Origin: Candidatus Contendibacter sp.
GTDB taxonomy: Bacteria; Pseudomonadota; Gammaproteobacteria; Competibacterales; Competibacteraceae
Reading direction: 5' to 3'
NCBI GenBank assembly: GCA_029624765.1
Contig: JARSSO010000027.1
Coordinates: 34,921 to 98,920, forward strand
DNA length: 64,000 nucleotides
Below are positions 8,314-17,422 of the stretch, one piece after another. The translations under genes and the position numbers were made by a program. The notes under the pieces were generated by a model. It had not been told where the DNA came from. It ran no database searches and saw nothing but the letters and a program-made list of their open reading frames with translations. Numbering within the stretch: position 1 is the stretch's first letter; the number at the start of each line of letters is the position of its first letter.

Positions 8314-9042
8314 TCATTCATTCTCTTTGGCCAACTCGGCCGCCAGTCGCTCCACTTCGGTAAACTCCCGATCCGCCGTCGGCAAGGCTGGCCGCTCCAG
8401 CAGCACGACGGGAATGCGCAGTTGCCGCGCCGCCGTCAGCTTGGCCTCGACCGCGCCGCCACCGCTATGCTTGGCCACCAGAACGTCGATCCGGTTTTCC
8501 CGCAGCAGAGTCAATTCCCGCTCCAGGGCAAAGGGTCCGGCGACGCACAACAGGGTCAGGCGCGACGAAGCCGGCGACTCCGCCGCCAGGCAGCGGACCA
8601 GCCAATGCTGCTCCGGCGGGATTTCCGCCGCGTGGCGCAAGGGTTCCAGGCCGATGGTGAAAAACGGTCGGTGAAACTCCCGCAGCGCCATCACGATTCC
8701 GGCCCAGTCGGCTACCAGGCGCCAATCGTCGCCGGGTTCCGGTCGCCACGGTGGGCGCCGGTAGGCCCAGAGCGGAATACCGGCCAACCGAGCCGCCCGC
8801 GCCGCGTTCCCACTGATGCGCGCGGCGTGGGGATGCGTGGCGTCGATCAGCAGTTCGATGTCGTTCTCGCCCAGAAACGCCGCCAAACCTTCCGCGCCGC
8901 CGAACCCGCCCACCCGCGTCGAACAGGGCAGGTCCGACAACCGCCCTTTTCCCGCGATGCTGTACGTCACCCGATGAGCCGGCGCCAGCAGCCGCGCCAA
9001 CCGCGCCGCCTCGCCGATGCCACCCAGAATCAGGATGCGCAT
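8314..9042 (-). CDS. cobK: precorrin-6A / cobalt-precorrin-6A reductase
   Basis: 242 residues. Reduces the corrin ring at the precorrin-6A step of cobalamin synthesis with NAD(P)H. It opens with [20 protein letters not shown] (nucleotide-binding Gly-rich loop) and has IDATHPHAARISGNA, the strong CobK/CbiJ signature, and LVAKHSGGGAVEAKL near the end. The start is fixed by the upstream gene: the cbiD stop and this ATG share one base (TAATG). The pair is clearly cotranscribed. Because the partner is CbiD, the cobalt-early route (CbiJ role) is more likely. Confidence 0.88.
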   Translation of the reverse strand: MRILILGGIGEAARLARLLAPAHRVTYSIAGKGRLSDLPCSTRVGGFGGAEGLAAFLGENDIELLIDATHPHAARISGNAARAARLAGIPLWAYRRPPWRPEPGDDWRLVADWAGIVMALREFHRPFFTIGLEPLRHAAEIPPEQHWLVRCLAAESPASSRLTLLCVAGPFALERELTLLRENRIDVLVAKHSGGGAVEAKLTAARQLRIPVVLLERPALPTADREFTEVERLAAELAKENE

Positions 9043-10136
9043 TACGCGAAATCGGCATGACCAACCAGCCGGCCCTCGCGGTCGGTGGCCCATACTTCCA
9101 CCGCCACCGTCGACGGCAGAATGGCGCGAGCCTGATCGCGCGCCATGACGCAAATCCGGTCGCCCAGCGGCAAACCCGCCGCATGGGCCAACATCAGCGC
9201 TTGTTGGCTAGTGTTGGCGGTTCGCATCGCCTTTTGCAATGCTGTATCCGCGCCCAGCGCCGCCGCCTCCACCGCCAGCAGCGCGAGATCGACGCTGGAA
9301 CTGCGACTGTGCAAATCCAGATGGCCCGCCGCCAGCTTGCTGACCTTGCCGAAACCGCCGGCCAGCGTCAGACGGGGAACCGGCGCACGCCGCAAGTGCT
9401 TGAGCACCGCGCCGGCGAAATCGCCCATTTCGATCAACGCCATGTCCGGCAACGGGTAACAAGAGCGCATGGCTTGCTCGCTGGCGGCCCCGGTACAAGC
9501 CACGATATGGGTCAGCCCATTGGCTCGGGCAACCTCAATCGCCTGCTGGATGGAGGCAACGTAGGCGGCGCAGGAAAACGGCCGGACGATGCCGGTCGTG
9601 CCGAGGATGGACAGCCCGCCGACGATGCCCAGCCGGGGATTGAGTGTTTGCAGCGCCAACTCCGCCCCGTTCTGAATGCCGAGGGTGACCTCGAAGCCGC
9701 CACGATAGCCCCACTCGGTCGCCAGTCGCATCAAATGCTCCGAAATCATCCGGCGCGGCGTCGGATTGATGGCCGGCTCGCCCGGTGGAATGGGCAAGCC
9801 GGGTTGGGTCACCGTGCCCACCCCCGGTCCGGCATGGAAGCGCACTCCCGGCGGTTCGCTCAACGCTACTCGGGCGAAAATCAGCGCCCCATGCGTCACG
9901 TCGGGATCGTCGCCGGCATCCTTGATCGTCGCCGCCTCCGCCCCCATTGCCGTCCACCGGCAATATTCCAGCCGGAATACGGGGCGTTGGCCGCGCGGCA
10001 GCGTGATTTCCACTCGATCCAGTTCAAGGTCCGCCAGCAATCGGTACGCCGCCGCCAGGGCGACGGCGGTCGCGCAAGCGCCGGTGGTGTAGCCATAGCG
10101 CAGGGAGCGCTGATTTTCAGGGGTTTCGGGACGCAT
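9042..10136 (-). CDS. cbiD: cobalt-precorrin-5B C1-methyltransferase
   Basis: 364 residues, full family length. Methylates C-1 of the corrin ring in the cobalt-early (anaerobic-type) cobalamin pathway using S-adenosylmethionine. The N-terminus has [20 protein letters not shown], the CbiD hallmark, followed by [21 protein letters not shown] and the [10 protein letters not shown] segment. It is divergent from cbiA, with about 107 bp between their starts, and overlaps cobK by one base. Presence of CbiD rather than CobF indicates the cobalt-early branch. Confidence 0.93.
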   Translation of the reverse strand: MRPETPENQRSLRYGYTTGACATAVALAAAYRLLADLELDRVEITLPRGQRPVFRLEYCRWTAMGAEAATIKDAGDDPDVTHGALIFARVALSEPPGVRFHAGPGVGTVTQPGLPIPPGEPAINPTPRRMISEHLMRLATEWGYRGGFEVTLGIQNGAELALQTLNPRLGIVGGLSILGTTGIVRPFSCAAYVASIQQAIEVARANGLTHIVACTGAASEQAMRSCYPLPDMALIEMGDFAGAVLKHLRRAPVPRLTLAGGFGKVSKLAAGHLDLHSRSSSVDLALLAVEAAALGADTALQKAMRTANTSQQALMLAHAAGLPLGDRICVMARDQARAILPSTVAVEVWATDREGRLVGHADFA

Positions 10137-10243
10137 CGACTTAAGCCAAGGTGGAAAATATCATGGGCAAGGAAGCTTCGTTCCACGGATCGCGCTTAAC
10201 ATCGAACCGCCTGCTCCCCCGTCGCCAGCCATCGGAATCCATC

Positions 10244-11533
10244 ATGTCCGCCACCTGCCCCGCCCTGCTGCTCAGCGCCCCGGCCTCCGGTCAGGGCAAG
10301 ACCACCGTCACCGCCGGACTGGCGCGCTATCACCGCAATCGGGGCCGCACCGTGCGCGTATTCAAGACCGGGCCGGATTTTCTCGACCCGATGATCCTGG
10401 AGCGCGCTTCCGGCCAACCCGTTTATCAACTGGATTTGTGGATGGTCGGCGAACGCGACTGCAAGGCGCTGCTGCACCGGGCCGCGCAAGAAGCCGACCT
10501 GATCCTGATCGAAGGCGTCATGGGTCTGTTCGACGGCACGCCTTCGAGCGCCGATCTGGCCGCTCTGTTCGGCGTGCCGGTGCTCGCGTTGATCAATGCC
10601 CACGCCATGGCGCAAACCTTTGGCGCGGTCGCTCATGGCCTGGCGCATTACCGTCCGGAACTTCCCTTCGCCGGGGTGCTGGCCAATCGGGTCGCGGGGC
10701 CGGGCCACGCCGAATTGCTGGCCGACAGTTTACCACCGGAGTTGCGCTATTTCGGCTGGCTGCCGCGCGACGGTGAAATCGCTCTGCCCGACCGCCATCT
10801 GGGTCTGGTGCAGGCGGCCGAAATCGCCGATCTGGAAAGCCGGCTGGAGAGCGTCGCCGCGCTGGTCGGCCGCACCCGGCTCGCGGAATTGCCGCCGCCG
10901 GTCTTCTTTCCAGCCGCGCGCATCGAACCGCCGGCGCGATTGCTCGACGGCGCGCGGATTGGCGTCGCCCGCGATATGGCGTTCGCCTTCTTGTATCCGG
11001 CCAACCTGGATACCTTGCGGGCACTGGGCGCGGATCTGGTATTTTTCTCGCCGCTGGTGGATGCGGAATTGCCCGAGGTGGACAGTGTTTATCTCCCCGG
11101 CGGCTACCCGGAACTGCATCTCGACGCGCTGGCCGCCAACACATCCATGCGCGAGTCGTTGCGGCGGCATCACCAGGCCGGCAAACCGCTTTATGCCGAA
11201 TGCGGCGGCCTGCTCTACGCCCTGGAGTTGCTGGCCGACAAGGAAGGTCATCGGGCGCCGATGCTCGGCTTGCTGCCGGGTCACGCGGCTTTGCAACCGA
11301 AGCTGGTGGGATTGGGAATGCAGGCAGTGGAATTGCCGGAAGGCGAACTGCGCGGCCACACTTTCCACCATTCCCGGCTGGAAACGCCGCTAAAGCCGCT
11401 GGCGCACGGTCGCCGCCAGCGCGACGGCAAGCCCGGCGAGGCGGTTTATCGGGAGGGACGGCTGACCGCCTCATATCTCCATCTGTACTTCGCCAGCAAC
11501 CCGGAAGCGGCGGCGCGGTTGTTCCTGCCGTGA
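10244..11533 (+). CDS. cbiA: cobyrinate a,c-diamide synthase
   Basis: 429 residues. Amidates the a and c carboxylates of cobyrinate using ATP and glutamine. The N-terminal dethiobiotin-synthetase-like ATPase domain has SAPASGQGKTTVTAGLARY (P-loop) and LIEGVMGLFDGTPSS. The C-terminal class I glutamine amidotransferase domain has VYLPGGYPELH, then YAECGGLLYAL with the catalytic Cys, and GHTFHHSRLE with the catalytic His. The ATG at 10244 gives the normal N-terminus; a GTG at 10151 would add 31 atypical residues. The stop is directly adjacent to the convergent EF-G-like gene. Confidence 0.92.
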   Translation: MSATCPALLLSAPASGQGKTTVTAGLARYHRNRGRTVRVFKTGPDFLDPMILERASGQPVYQLDLWMVGERDCKALLHRAAQEADLILIEGVMGLFDGTPSSADLAALFGVPVLALINAHAMAQTFGAVAHGLAHYRPELPFAGVLANRVAGPGHAELLADSLPPELRYFGWLPRDGEIALPDRHLGLVQAAEIADLESRLESVAALVGRTRLAELPPPVFFPAARIEPPARLLDGARIGVARDMAFAFLYPANLDTLRALGADLVFFSPLVDAELPEVDSVYLPGGYPELHLDALAANTSMRESLRRHHQAGKPLYAECGGLLYALELLADKEGHRAPMLGLLPGHAALQPKLVGLGMQAVELPEGELRGHTFHHSRLETPLKPLAHGRRQRDGKPGEAVYREGRLTASYLHLYFASNPEAAARLFLP

Positions 11534-13591
11534 TCAGGCGACATCGAACCGGTCGAAGGTCATGGTGAACTGACCGCGCCCGCGGGTCATGCCGCGCAGA
11601 TCGGTGATATACCCCAGCAGCCGATCCAGCGCGCAGTCGCAATGAATGATGGTCATCTCGCCCAGCGTTGTCGTGCTTCGGATCGTGGCCCGCCGGGCCT
11701 GTAAATCACCCATGACGGCGCCGACATCGCTTTCCGGCGCCACCACCTCGGTCGCCATGATCGGCCGCAGGATCAGACCGCCCGCCCGGGCCATCGCCTT
11801 GCGCGCCGCTTCCGCCACCGCGACCCGCAACGCCGTCGGGTTGGACAACGCGCCGAACAGTTCCACCGCCAGCACGCGCACCGCCAAATCCTGCAACGGT
11901 GATCCAGTCGTCGGGCCGCTGTCGAGCACGTCACTGGCGCCGCTCGTCACCGCGTCCCGCTGCGCCGGATTCAGCTCGACGCCTTCGGGCTCGACGCGCG
12001 GCTCGGCGATCACGGTGGTGCCCGCCCCCCGTGGCAGCGGCTCCACCGCCACCCGCGCCCAGGCTTTCAGTTCCAGCTTCTTGCCGTCCGGCTGCTCGAT
12101 CTGGCGATGGAACAGATTTTCGGCCTCGGCGGCCTGGGCGATGGTTTCGCGCAACACCACGTCGGGATTGCCAACCCGGATGTTGACGTTGAATTCCCGC
12201 CGCAGTCGCTCGCCCGCGATTTGCAAGTGCAATTCGCCCATGCCCCGCAACACCCGCTGGCCGGTTTCCCGATCCTCCTCGACCCGCAGCGTCGGGTCCT
12301 CCTGCTGCAACTTGTCCAGCGCCTCCAGCAACCTCTCCTCGTCGGCGCTGGATTGCGGCTCGATGGCCAGGCCCAGCACCGGCGCGCGGGTCTCGATGCG
12401 CTCCAGCCACAGTGGATGCGTCGGCACGCACAGGGTATCGCCGGTGGTCGCCCAGCGCAGCCCGGCCAGCAACACGATCTGACCCGCGGTCGCCGCGTCC
12501 AGCCGGGTCTTGTGGTTGGCGTCCACCTCGAACAGCCGCGCCACCCGTTCCTGACGCAGGGTTCCGTTCGGACCGGGAATCGCGACCTCGTCGCCGGGTT
12601 TCAGGATCCCCCGATACAATCGGGCGAATACATGGCGGCGGCCCTCCCACAGTTGCACCTTGAACGCCAGCGCCGCCAGCGGTCCGTCTGCTTCCATCGC
12701 CACCGATTCCTCGCCGCCGCCGGGTCGGTGGGCCAGACTCGGCGGCCGTTCGGTCGGAGCCGGCAACAGCCGAACCACCCCGTCCAACAGCGGCTGTACC
12801 CCCTGATTGCGCAGGGCGCTGCCGGCGAAACAGGGACAGACCCTGCCGGCCAGGGTGGCCTGGCGCAGCGCCGCCCAAATGGCCTCCGGCTCCGGCTCCT
12901 CCTCCGCCAACACCCGTTCGGCCAGGGCGTCGTCCATTTCCGCCGCCGCCAGCAACAGACTCTCCCGCCAGGGCTGGACCCGTTCCCAGTTCGCCCCGTC
13001 GCAGGGCGCAACTTCCACCCGCTCGCCCTTCTCGCCGGTGAACCGCAACTGGGTCTTGTCGAGCAGGTGAATGACCGAACCGTCGTAATCGGGCAACGGT
13101 ACGGTGACCGCCACCGGCTCCATGGCCAGCCGTTCGCGCACCGTCGCCAGGGCGCGAGTGAAATCGGCGCCGGGCCGATCCAGCTTGTTGACGAAGAACA
13201 GCGCGGGCAAACGGAACCGGGTGCGCTGGCGCCAGACGGTCTCGGTCTGCGGCTCCACCCCGCGCACGCCGTCCAGCACGATCACGCAGCCGTCCAGCAC
13301 CCGCATCGAGCGCTCGACCTCGATGGTGAAATCGACGTGGCCCGGCGTATCGATCAGTTGAATTCGATGTTCGCGCCAGGGCAACTGGGTCACGGCGGCG
13401 GTGATGGTGATGCCATGCACCTGCTCCTCGACCGTGTAGTCCATGTGGGCCGCGCCCTCGTGGACCTCGCCGATCTTGTGGGAGGCGCCCGCATAGTACA
13501 GCATCCGCTCGGTCAAGGTGGTCTTGCCGGCGTCCACGTGCGCGGCGATGCCGATATTGCGCACTCGCGCAAGGTCTGGAGCCCTGGACAT
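11534..13591 (-). CDS. EF-G-like translational GTPase (EF-G paralogue)
   Basis: 685 residues with the five EF-G domains. G-domain motifs are intact: IAAHVDAGKTTLTERMLYYA (P-loop), VHGITITAAVT (switch I), IDTPGHVDFT (G3) and FVNKLDRPGADF (G4). Domain V ends with LRGMTRGRGQFTMTFDRFD. Domain IV is odd: the tip loop that holds the key His in true EF-G (GSYHDVDS region) is replaced by VELFGALSNPTALR. Canonical fusA normally lies in the str operon, so this is a second, divergent copy. It could act in ribosome recycling or in a specialised elongation or release role. It sits 81 bp from the DUF1015 gene on the same strand. Confidence 0.8.
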   Translation of the reverse strand: MSRAPDLARVRNIGIAAHVDAGKTTLTERMLYYAGASHKIGEVHEGAAHMDYTVEEQVHGITITAAVTQLPWREHRIQLIDTPGHVDFTIEVERSMRVLDGCVIVLDGVRGVEPQTETVWRQRTRFRLPALFFVNKLDRPGADFTRALATVRERLAMEPVAVTVPLPDYDGSVIHLLDKTQLRFTGEKGERVEVAPCDGANWERVQPWRESLLLAAAEMDDALAERVLAEEEPEPEAIWAALRQATLAGRVCPCFAGSALRNQGVQPLLDGVVRLLPAPTERPPSLAHRPGGGEESVAMEADGPLAALAFKVQLWEGRRHVFARLYRGILKPGDEVAIPGPNGTLRQERVARLFEVDANHKTRLDAATAGQIVLLAGLRWATTGDTLCVPTHPLWLERIETRAPVLGLAIEPQSSADEERLLEALDKLQQEDPTLRVEEDRETGQRVLRGMGELHLQIAGERLRREFNVNIRVGNPDVVLRETIAQAAEAENLFHRQIEQPDGKKLELKAWARVAVEPLPRGAGTTVIAEPRVEPEGVELNPAQRDAVTSGASDVLDSGPTTGSPLQDLAVRVLAVELFGALSNPTALRVAVAEAARKAMARAGGLILRPIMATEVVAPESDVGAVMGDLQARRATIRSTTTLGEMTIIHCDCALDRLLGYITDLRGMTRGRGQFTMTFDRFDVA

Positions 13592-13672
13592 GGCGGTTTC
13601 CCAACATTGGGTCTTGGAACGGAGAGCACAGGGTGCGGCGGCGAAGCCCGCGTTCCCATCTCCCGTTGCCTG

Positions 13673-15025
13673 TCACTCTCCCGGCGTGATCCGCCGGCAT
13701 TCCAGATAGAACCGCTTCTCGTCGGCTTCGCCCATCGAGAAGGTCTTTCGGGGCAGCACGCCGTCGCGGATGATGGTGCGGAAGAAGTCCTCCTTGGCCA
13801 GCGCCGGCAGGTAAAAGCCGATGTTGCCGGGTCGCGCGCCGAGTTGCTCCAACGTGTCCCCGCCATGGATGTAATCGAGCCGCGCGCCGGGCTGGCTCGG
13901 CAGGTATTGATCCAGAAACGCTTGCAAGCCGGCGACCGGCAAGGTCAGGCGCGGTTGACCGATGGCCAACACCCCGTAACGATTCTCGCTGACGAACCCG
14001 ATGACGTGGCGGCCGGGCGAACGCCGCATCTCCCGCCAGGCTTGCTGGGCCGCCTCCCAGGAAGGGTAATCGAGCACCGCCAGCGTCGAGCCTTGGGCCG
14101 TAAGAAATTCCGCCAGCGCCGTCAACAATCGGGTGCGATCGACGTTGAACGCCACCCGGTGGATCGCCTCGAATTCCAGCCCCTCGTCGTGGAGATTGAC
14201 CAGCTCCACCAGGGCATGGCGGGCGGGATGGTTCATGATCGCCGCCGGATCGGGGGCGGCGCGCTTGAGGTTTTCCCAAATGACCTTGGCGGTGGCAAAG
14301 GAATGATTGCCATCGCCCATGGCGTACAACAGCACCGGCGCGTCGCTGACGCCATAACGGGCGTTGAACGCCGCCGGCTCGGCCAGCCGCGCCAACTGCT
14401 CCACAACCCATTGGATCAGCATCGGATGTTCGACCCGCCAGCCACGCACCCGACCGCCGTCCAGCATCAGCGGAACGTCGTACAAAGTCTCCAGCGGCTC
14501 GGCGAACAGAGGGTCGATCACCGCGTGTTCCGGATCGTCGATCAGCACCATGACGTGCGGCAGTTCCAGTGATGCGCCCTCGCGCACCCGGATACGCGGC
14601 GGCAGACGCTCCAGAATGGTGCCCTCGGTGGGACGAATCAAGGTTCGGGCACCGGGGTTGAAATCGTAATGCTCCAAATCCAGCGCCACGATCAAGCCCT
14701 TGCGGGTCCGACCCAGCGCGGTCTCCCGTTCCACCCGCACCAGGCCGGGTGGTTGCGGAACCAGGATGCCGTCGGCCAGATAACGGCGCATCGCCTCCTG
14801 AATGGCCGCGATTCGCCGCGTTTCGTCGGCCGCGCCCAGATAGACTTCCGGCAGGATCAGCCGCAACGTGGATGGCGCATCGCCCACCAGCGCGTCCACC
14901 CGCGCCCAGTAATCCGGCTGCGAGGTGTATTGATCGCAGGCGACCACCGCCCACTTGCTCAGATCCTCGCCGGGCCGGGGCAAAAGCAGCGACGGGATCT
15001 GTAGGCCGATTCCAGCGAAATTCAT
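13673..15025 (-). CDS. DUF1015 family protein
   Basis: About 450 residues, matching the uncharacterised DUF1015 family. Family-like segments are MNFAGIGLQIPSLLLPRPG, WAVVACDQYTSQPDYW, LIRPTEGTILERLPPR, LLYAMGDGNHSFATAK and a late DYIHGGDTLEQLG. The conserved GDGNHS motif suggests a catalytic or ligand-binding centre, but I know no established reaction. No signal peptide or membrane segment is seen. The ATG at 15025 is preferred, 11 bases after GGAG; the alternative at 15034 is only two bases from it. The EF-G paralogue follows on the same strand, so the two may be cotranscribed. Confidence 0.82.
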   Translation of the reverse strand: MNFAGIGLQIPSLLLPRPGEDLSKWAVVACDQYTSQPDYWARVDALVGDAPSTLRLILPEVYLGAADETRRIAAIQEAMRRYLADGILVPQPPGLVRVERETALGRTRKGLIVALDLEHYDFNPGARTLIRPTEGTILERLPPRIRVREGASLELPHVMVLIDDPEHAVIDPLFAEPLETLYDVPLMLDGGRVRGWRVEHPMLIQWVVEQLARLAEPAAFNARYGVSDAPVLLYAMGDGNHSFATAKVIWENLKRAAPDPAAIMNHPARHALVELVNLHDEGLEFEAIHRVAFNVDRTRLLTALAEFLTAQGSTLAVLDYPSWEAAQQAWREMRRSPGRHVIGFVSENRYGVLAIGQPRLTLPVAGLQAFLDQYLPSQPGARLDYIHGGDTLEQLGARPGNIGFYLPALAKEDFFRTIIRDGVLPRKTFSMGEADEKRFYLECRRITPGE

Positions 15026-15176
15026 CAACGGCATCTCTCCAGTGGCGGGCGCGGGCGGGCGCGGCGGACAAAACGACGCAAGCTTAACAAAAAACAGGCG
15101 GCCCGCTCACCATCGGCAACGTGGCCGGCCATGACGTACAATGATCCGGTCAACCATGCCCACCAGGTATCCAGCC

Positions 15177-16511
15177 ATGCGCAAGCTGTTGAGCATCGTC
15201 ATCGCCATCGTCATCGTTGTGATCCTGCTGGGCGCGGGCGCCGTCGGCTACCTGTGGTACAGCACCAAACAGGAGATGGACCGGATCGTCACGGAAGCCA
15301 AGCCCTTCGCCGAAATCAGCTACGGTGGCATCGAAATATCCCCGGCCGGATCGGTGGGCGTCAGCCGCTTGCGGATCAGGCCCATGGTCCTTGACGACTC
15401 CATTTCCATCGGCGCCGTCCGACTTAACACTCCCAACTTCCTGACCCTGCTCAATGTCCGCTGGCAACTGAGCCAAAATCAGTTACCGGAGTCGCTGGCG
15501 CTGTCGTTCCACGATTTCGAGCTGTCGCTGAGCGGCGGCATTCTCGGCGTCGATCCCGGTGGTCACGCCGACGAAAGCTCGCCGTTCGACCACCTGGACG
15601 CGCTGGGCTGCGGGCCGATCACCGCGTTCGGCGCCCCCGAATGGCGGGAAATGGGCTACGACCGATTCCTCGGCAACGTGGAAATCGGCTATCGCATCGA
15701 TCCCAAGAACAACGTGCTGGAGCTGCGCCTGGACAGCGACATGCGAGACTGGGCAACGCTGAACCTGAGCATCGGCCTAGCCCTGACCAAACCGCCGAAA
15801 TCGTTGATGGAACTGCCCCTCTCGCTCACGCCCAAGCTGGCCAAGCTGAACTTCATGCTGCGGGACGACGGCCTCAACCAGCGCCGGAACGCCTACTGCG
15901 CCGCCAAGGCCGGCAAATCGCTTCCCGAATACCTCGCCGATCATGTCCAGCGGGTGGTGGAGCGCCTGCGCGCCAACGGCGTCACCCTGGGACCCGGCAT
16001 GATCGACGCTTACCAAAGCTATCTGACCCAAGGAGGCGCCTTGACCATCACGGCCGCGCCCCCCGCGCCCATCAACCCCGCCGAGCTGCGCGAATACGCT
16101 CCCGCCGACATCGTCAAGCTGCTTGGACTCCGGATGAAGGTGAACGAAGTCGCGGTTACCGACCTCACCGTGGACTGGAACGCCGCCGAAATCACCAAGG
16201 CGCTGAACATCAAACTCAAGCCCGAATCGGAACCGGAATTGGAACCGAACACCGCCTCGGCGCCGTCCCCCTCTCCCTCTCCCGCCGCAACCAAAAAAAT
16301 CTATCAGACCTATCACCCCATTTCGATTGGCGAACTGAGCCAGCATGTCGGCAAGATCGTGAAGCTGCGCACCGCGAGCGGCGCGCAGTATCGCGGTCAA
16401 CTGGACGGCGTCGTGGAAGGCATGATCCGCATCACGGTGCGCAAATCCGGCGGCAGCGCGGTGCTTTCCCTGCGCACCCACGACATCACCGCGATAGAAG
16501 TGCTGTACTGA
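15177..16511 (+). CDS. membrane-anchored protein with Sm/SH3-like C-terminal domain
   Basis: 444 residues from the ATG at 15177. MRKLLSIVIAIVIVVILLGA is an uncleaved signal anchor, so the rest should be periplasmic. The middle (about 40-340) has alternating beta pattern and a repeat-like ELPLSLTPKLAKLNFML region. A Glu/Pro/Ser linker (about 350-375) leads to a small terminal domain with ELSQHVGKIVKLRTASGAQY and a following RGQLDGVVEGMIRITV, which reads like an Sm-like or SH3-like beta barrel. I recognise no named family for the whole. Starts at 15141 or 15156 would lengthen the cytoplasmic tail. Confidence 0.6.
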   Translation: MRKLLSIVIAIVIVVILLGAGAVGYLWYSTKQEMDRIVTEAKPFAEISYGGIEISPAGSVGVSRLRIRPMVLDDSISIGAVRLNTPNFLTLLNVRWQLSQNQLPESLALSFHDFELSLSGGILGVDPGGHADESSPFDHLDALGCGPITAFGAPEWREMGYDRFLGNVEIGYRIDPKNNVLELRLDSDMRDWATLNLSIGLALTKPPKSLMELPLSLTPKLAKLNFMLRDDGLNQRRNAYCAAKAGKSLPEYLADHVQRVVERLRANGVTLGPGMIDAYQSYLTQGGALTITAAPPAPINPAELREYAPADIVKLLGLRMKVNEVAVTDLTVDWNAAEITKALNIKLKPESEPELEPNTASAPSPSPSPAATKKIYQTYHPISIGELSQHVGKIVKLRTASGAQYRGQLDGVVEGMIRITVRKSGGSAVLSLRTHDITAIEVLY

Positions 16512-16558
16512 GAGGTGCTTTCCGACAGGCTTCCGTAAGCGAATCCGCTGAAAAGACC

Positions 16559-16582
16559 CTCTCGCCCGCCGACGGGCGAGAG
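16559..16582 (+). terminator. hairpin after the Sm-like membrane protein gene
   Basis: CTCTCGCCCG and CGGGCGAGAG form a perfect 10-bp stem with a CCGA loop, 47 bp after the stop codon. There is no T-run. It is probably a transcript end or stabiliser separating the gene from rsmG. Nothing else is evident in 16583-16785, apart from a TACAAT -10-like hexamer near 16731. Confidence 0.45.
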
Positions 16583-16785
16583 AGTTCCCGGCAGCTTTTC
16601 GGCGTTCCTCCAAGATGCCTTCACATCGCAGGTCCTCGCCTCCTCGCCGCCGCGTCCGCCGCCTGGCGAGGCGGAGCCGACGGAGACCGAGAGCCGCGGG
16701 CGGGTCCCCGTCATCGCCAGCCGGCATGTTACAATGCGCGCCTTATGTCGAAACGGGGTCCGTGGACAGCGAGCGGCGGCATTTC

Positions 16786-17418
16786 ATGCACATCGAACAA
16801 GCCATCATCGAGGGATGCGAACAATTAGACATCCGATTGCCGGAGGGAGCCTGCGAGCGCCTGGCGGCCTATCTGTCCCTGCTGGAGCGTTGGAACCGCG
16901 CCTACAACCTGACCGCCGTGCGCGAACCGGAGGCGATGGTGGTCCGCCATCTGCTCGACAGCCTGTCCATCCTGCCCTGGCTGGAGGGGCCGCGGGTATT
17001 GGACGTGGGCAGCGGCGCCGGTTTACCGGGTATTCCCCTGGCCGTTGCCCGGCCGGACCATGCATTCTGCCTGCTGGACAGCAACGGCAAACGCACCCGG
17101 TTCCTGACCCAGGCCGCCGTCGAATTGCGACTGCCGAACGTCGACGTGGTGCGCAGTCGGGTCGAGGACTATCGTCCGGCTACTCCATTCAACAGCGTCG
17201 TGTCGCGGGCGTTCGCAACCCTGGCGGATCTGGTGGCCGACGCGGGGCGACTGTGCGCGCCGACGGGGCGGTTGCTGGCCATGAAGGGGATCTTCCCCGA
17301 CGACGAGTTGGCCCGCCTGCCGCCTGGCTACCGGGTCGTCGGCGTTTACCCGCTGCGGATTCCCCATCTGGACGCCGAGCGCCATCTGGTGCATCTGGCG
17401 TTCGCTTCCCGAGACTGA
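16786..17418 (+). CDS. rsmG: 16S rRNA (guanine-527-N7)-methyltransferase
   Basis: 210 residues. Methylates G527 of 16S rRNA with S-adenosylmethionine. The domain has LERWNRAYNLTAVREPEAMV, RHLLDSLSILPW, the SAM-binding motif VLDVGSGAGLPGIPLAVARP and LLDSNGKRTRFLTQ, all typical of RsmG/GidB. ATG at 16786 is chosen as the family N-terminus. It stands 4 bp ahead of parA, the order usual near bacterial replication origins. The usual upstream partner mnmG is absent here, so a rearrangement has separated the two. Confidence 0.94.
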   Translation: MHIEQAIIEGCEQLDIRLPEGACERLAAYLSLLERWNRAYNLTAVREPEAMVVRHLLDSLSILPWLEGPRVLDVGSGAGLPGIPLAVARPDHAFCLLDSNGKRTRFLTQAAVELRLPNVDVVRSRVEDYRPATPFNSVVSRAFATLADLVADAGRLCAPTGRLLAMKGIFPDDELARLPPGYRVVGVYPLRIPHLDAERHLVHLAFASRD

Positions 17419-17422
17419 ACGC

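Noticed and set aside
11931..15071. Open frame of about 1046 codons on the minus strand
   Set aside because: It runs across the EF-G-like and DUF1015 genes in another frame, is rich in Arg, Gly and Ala and has no domain; a high-GC shadow.
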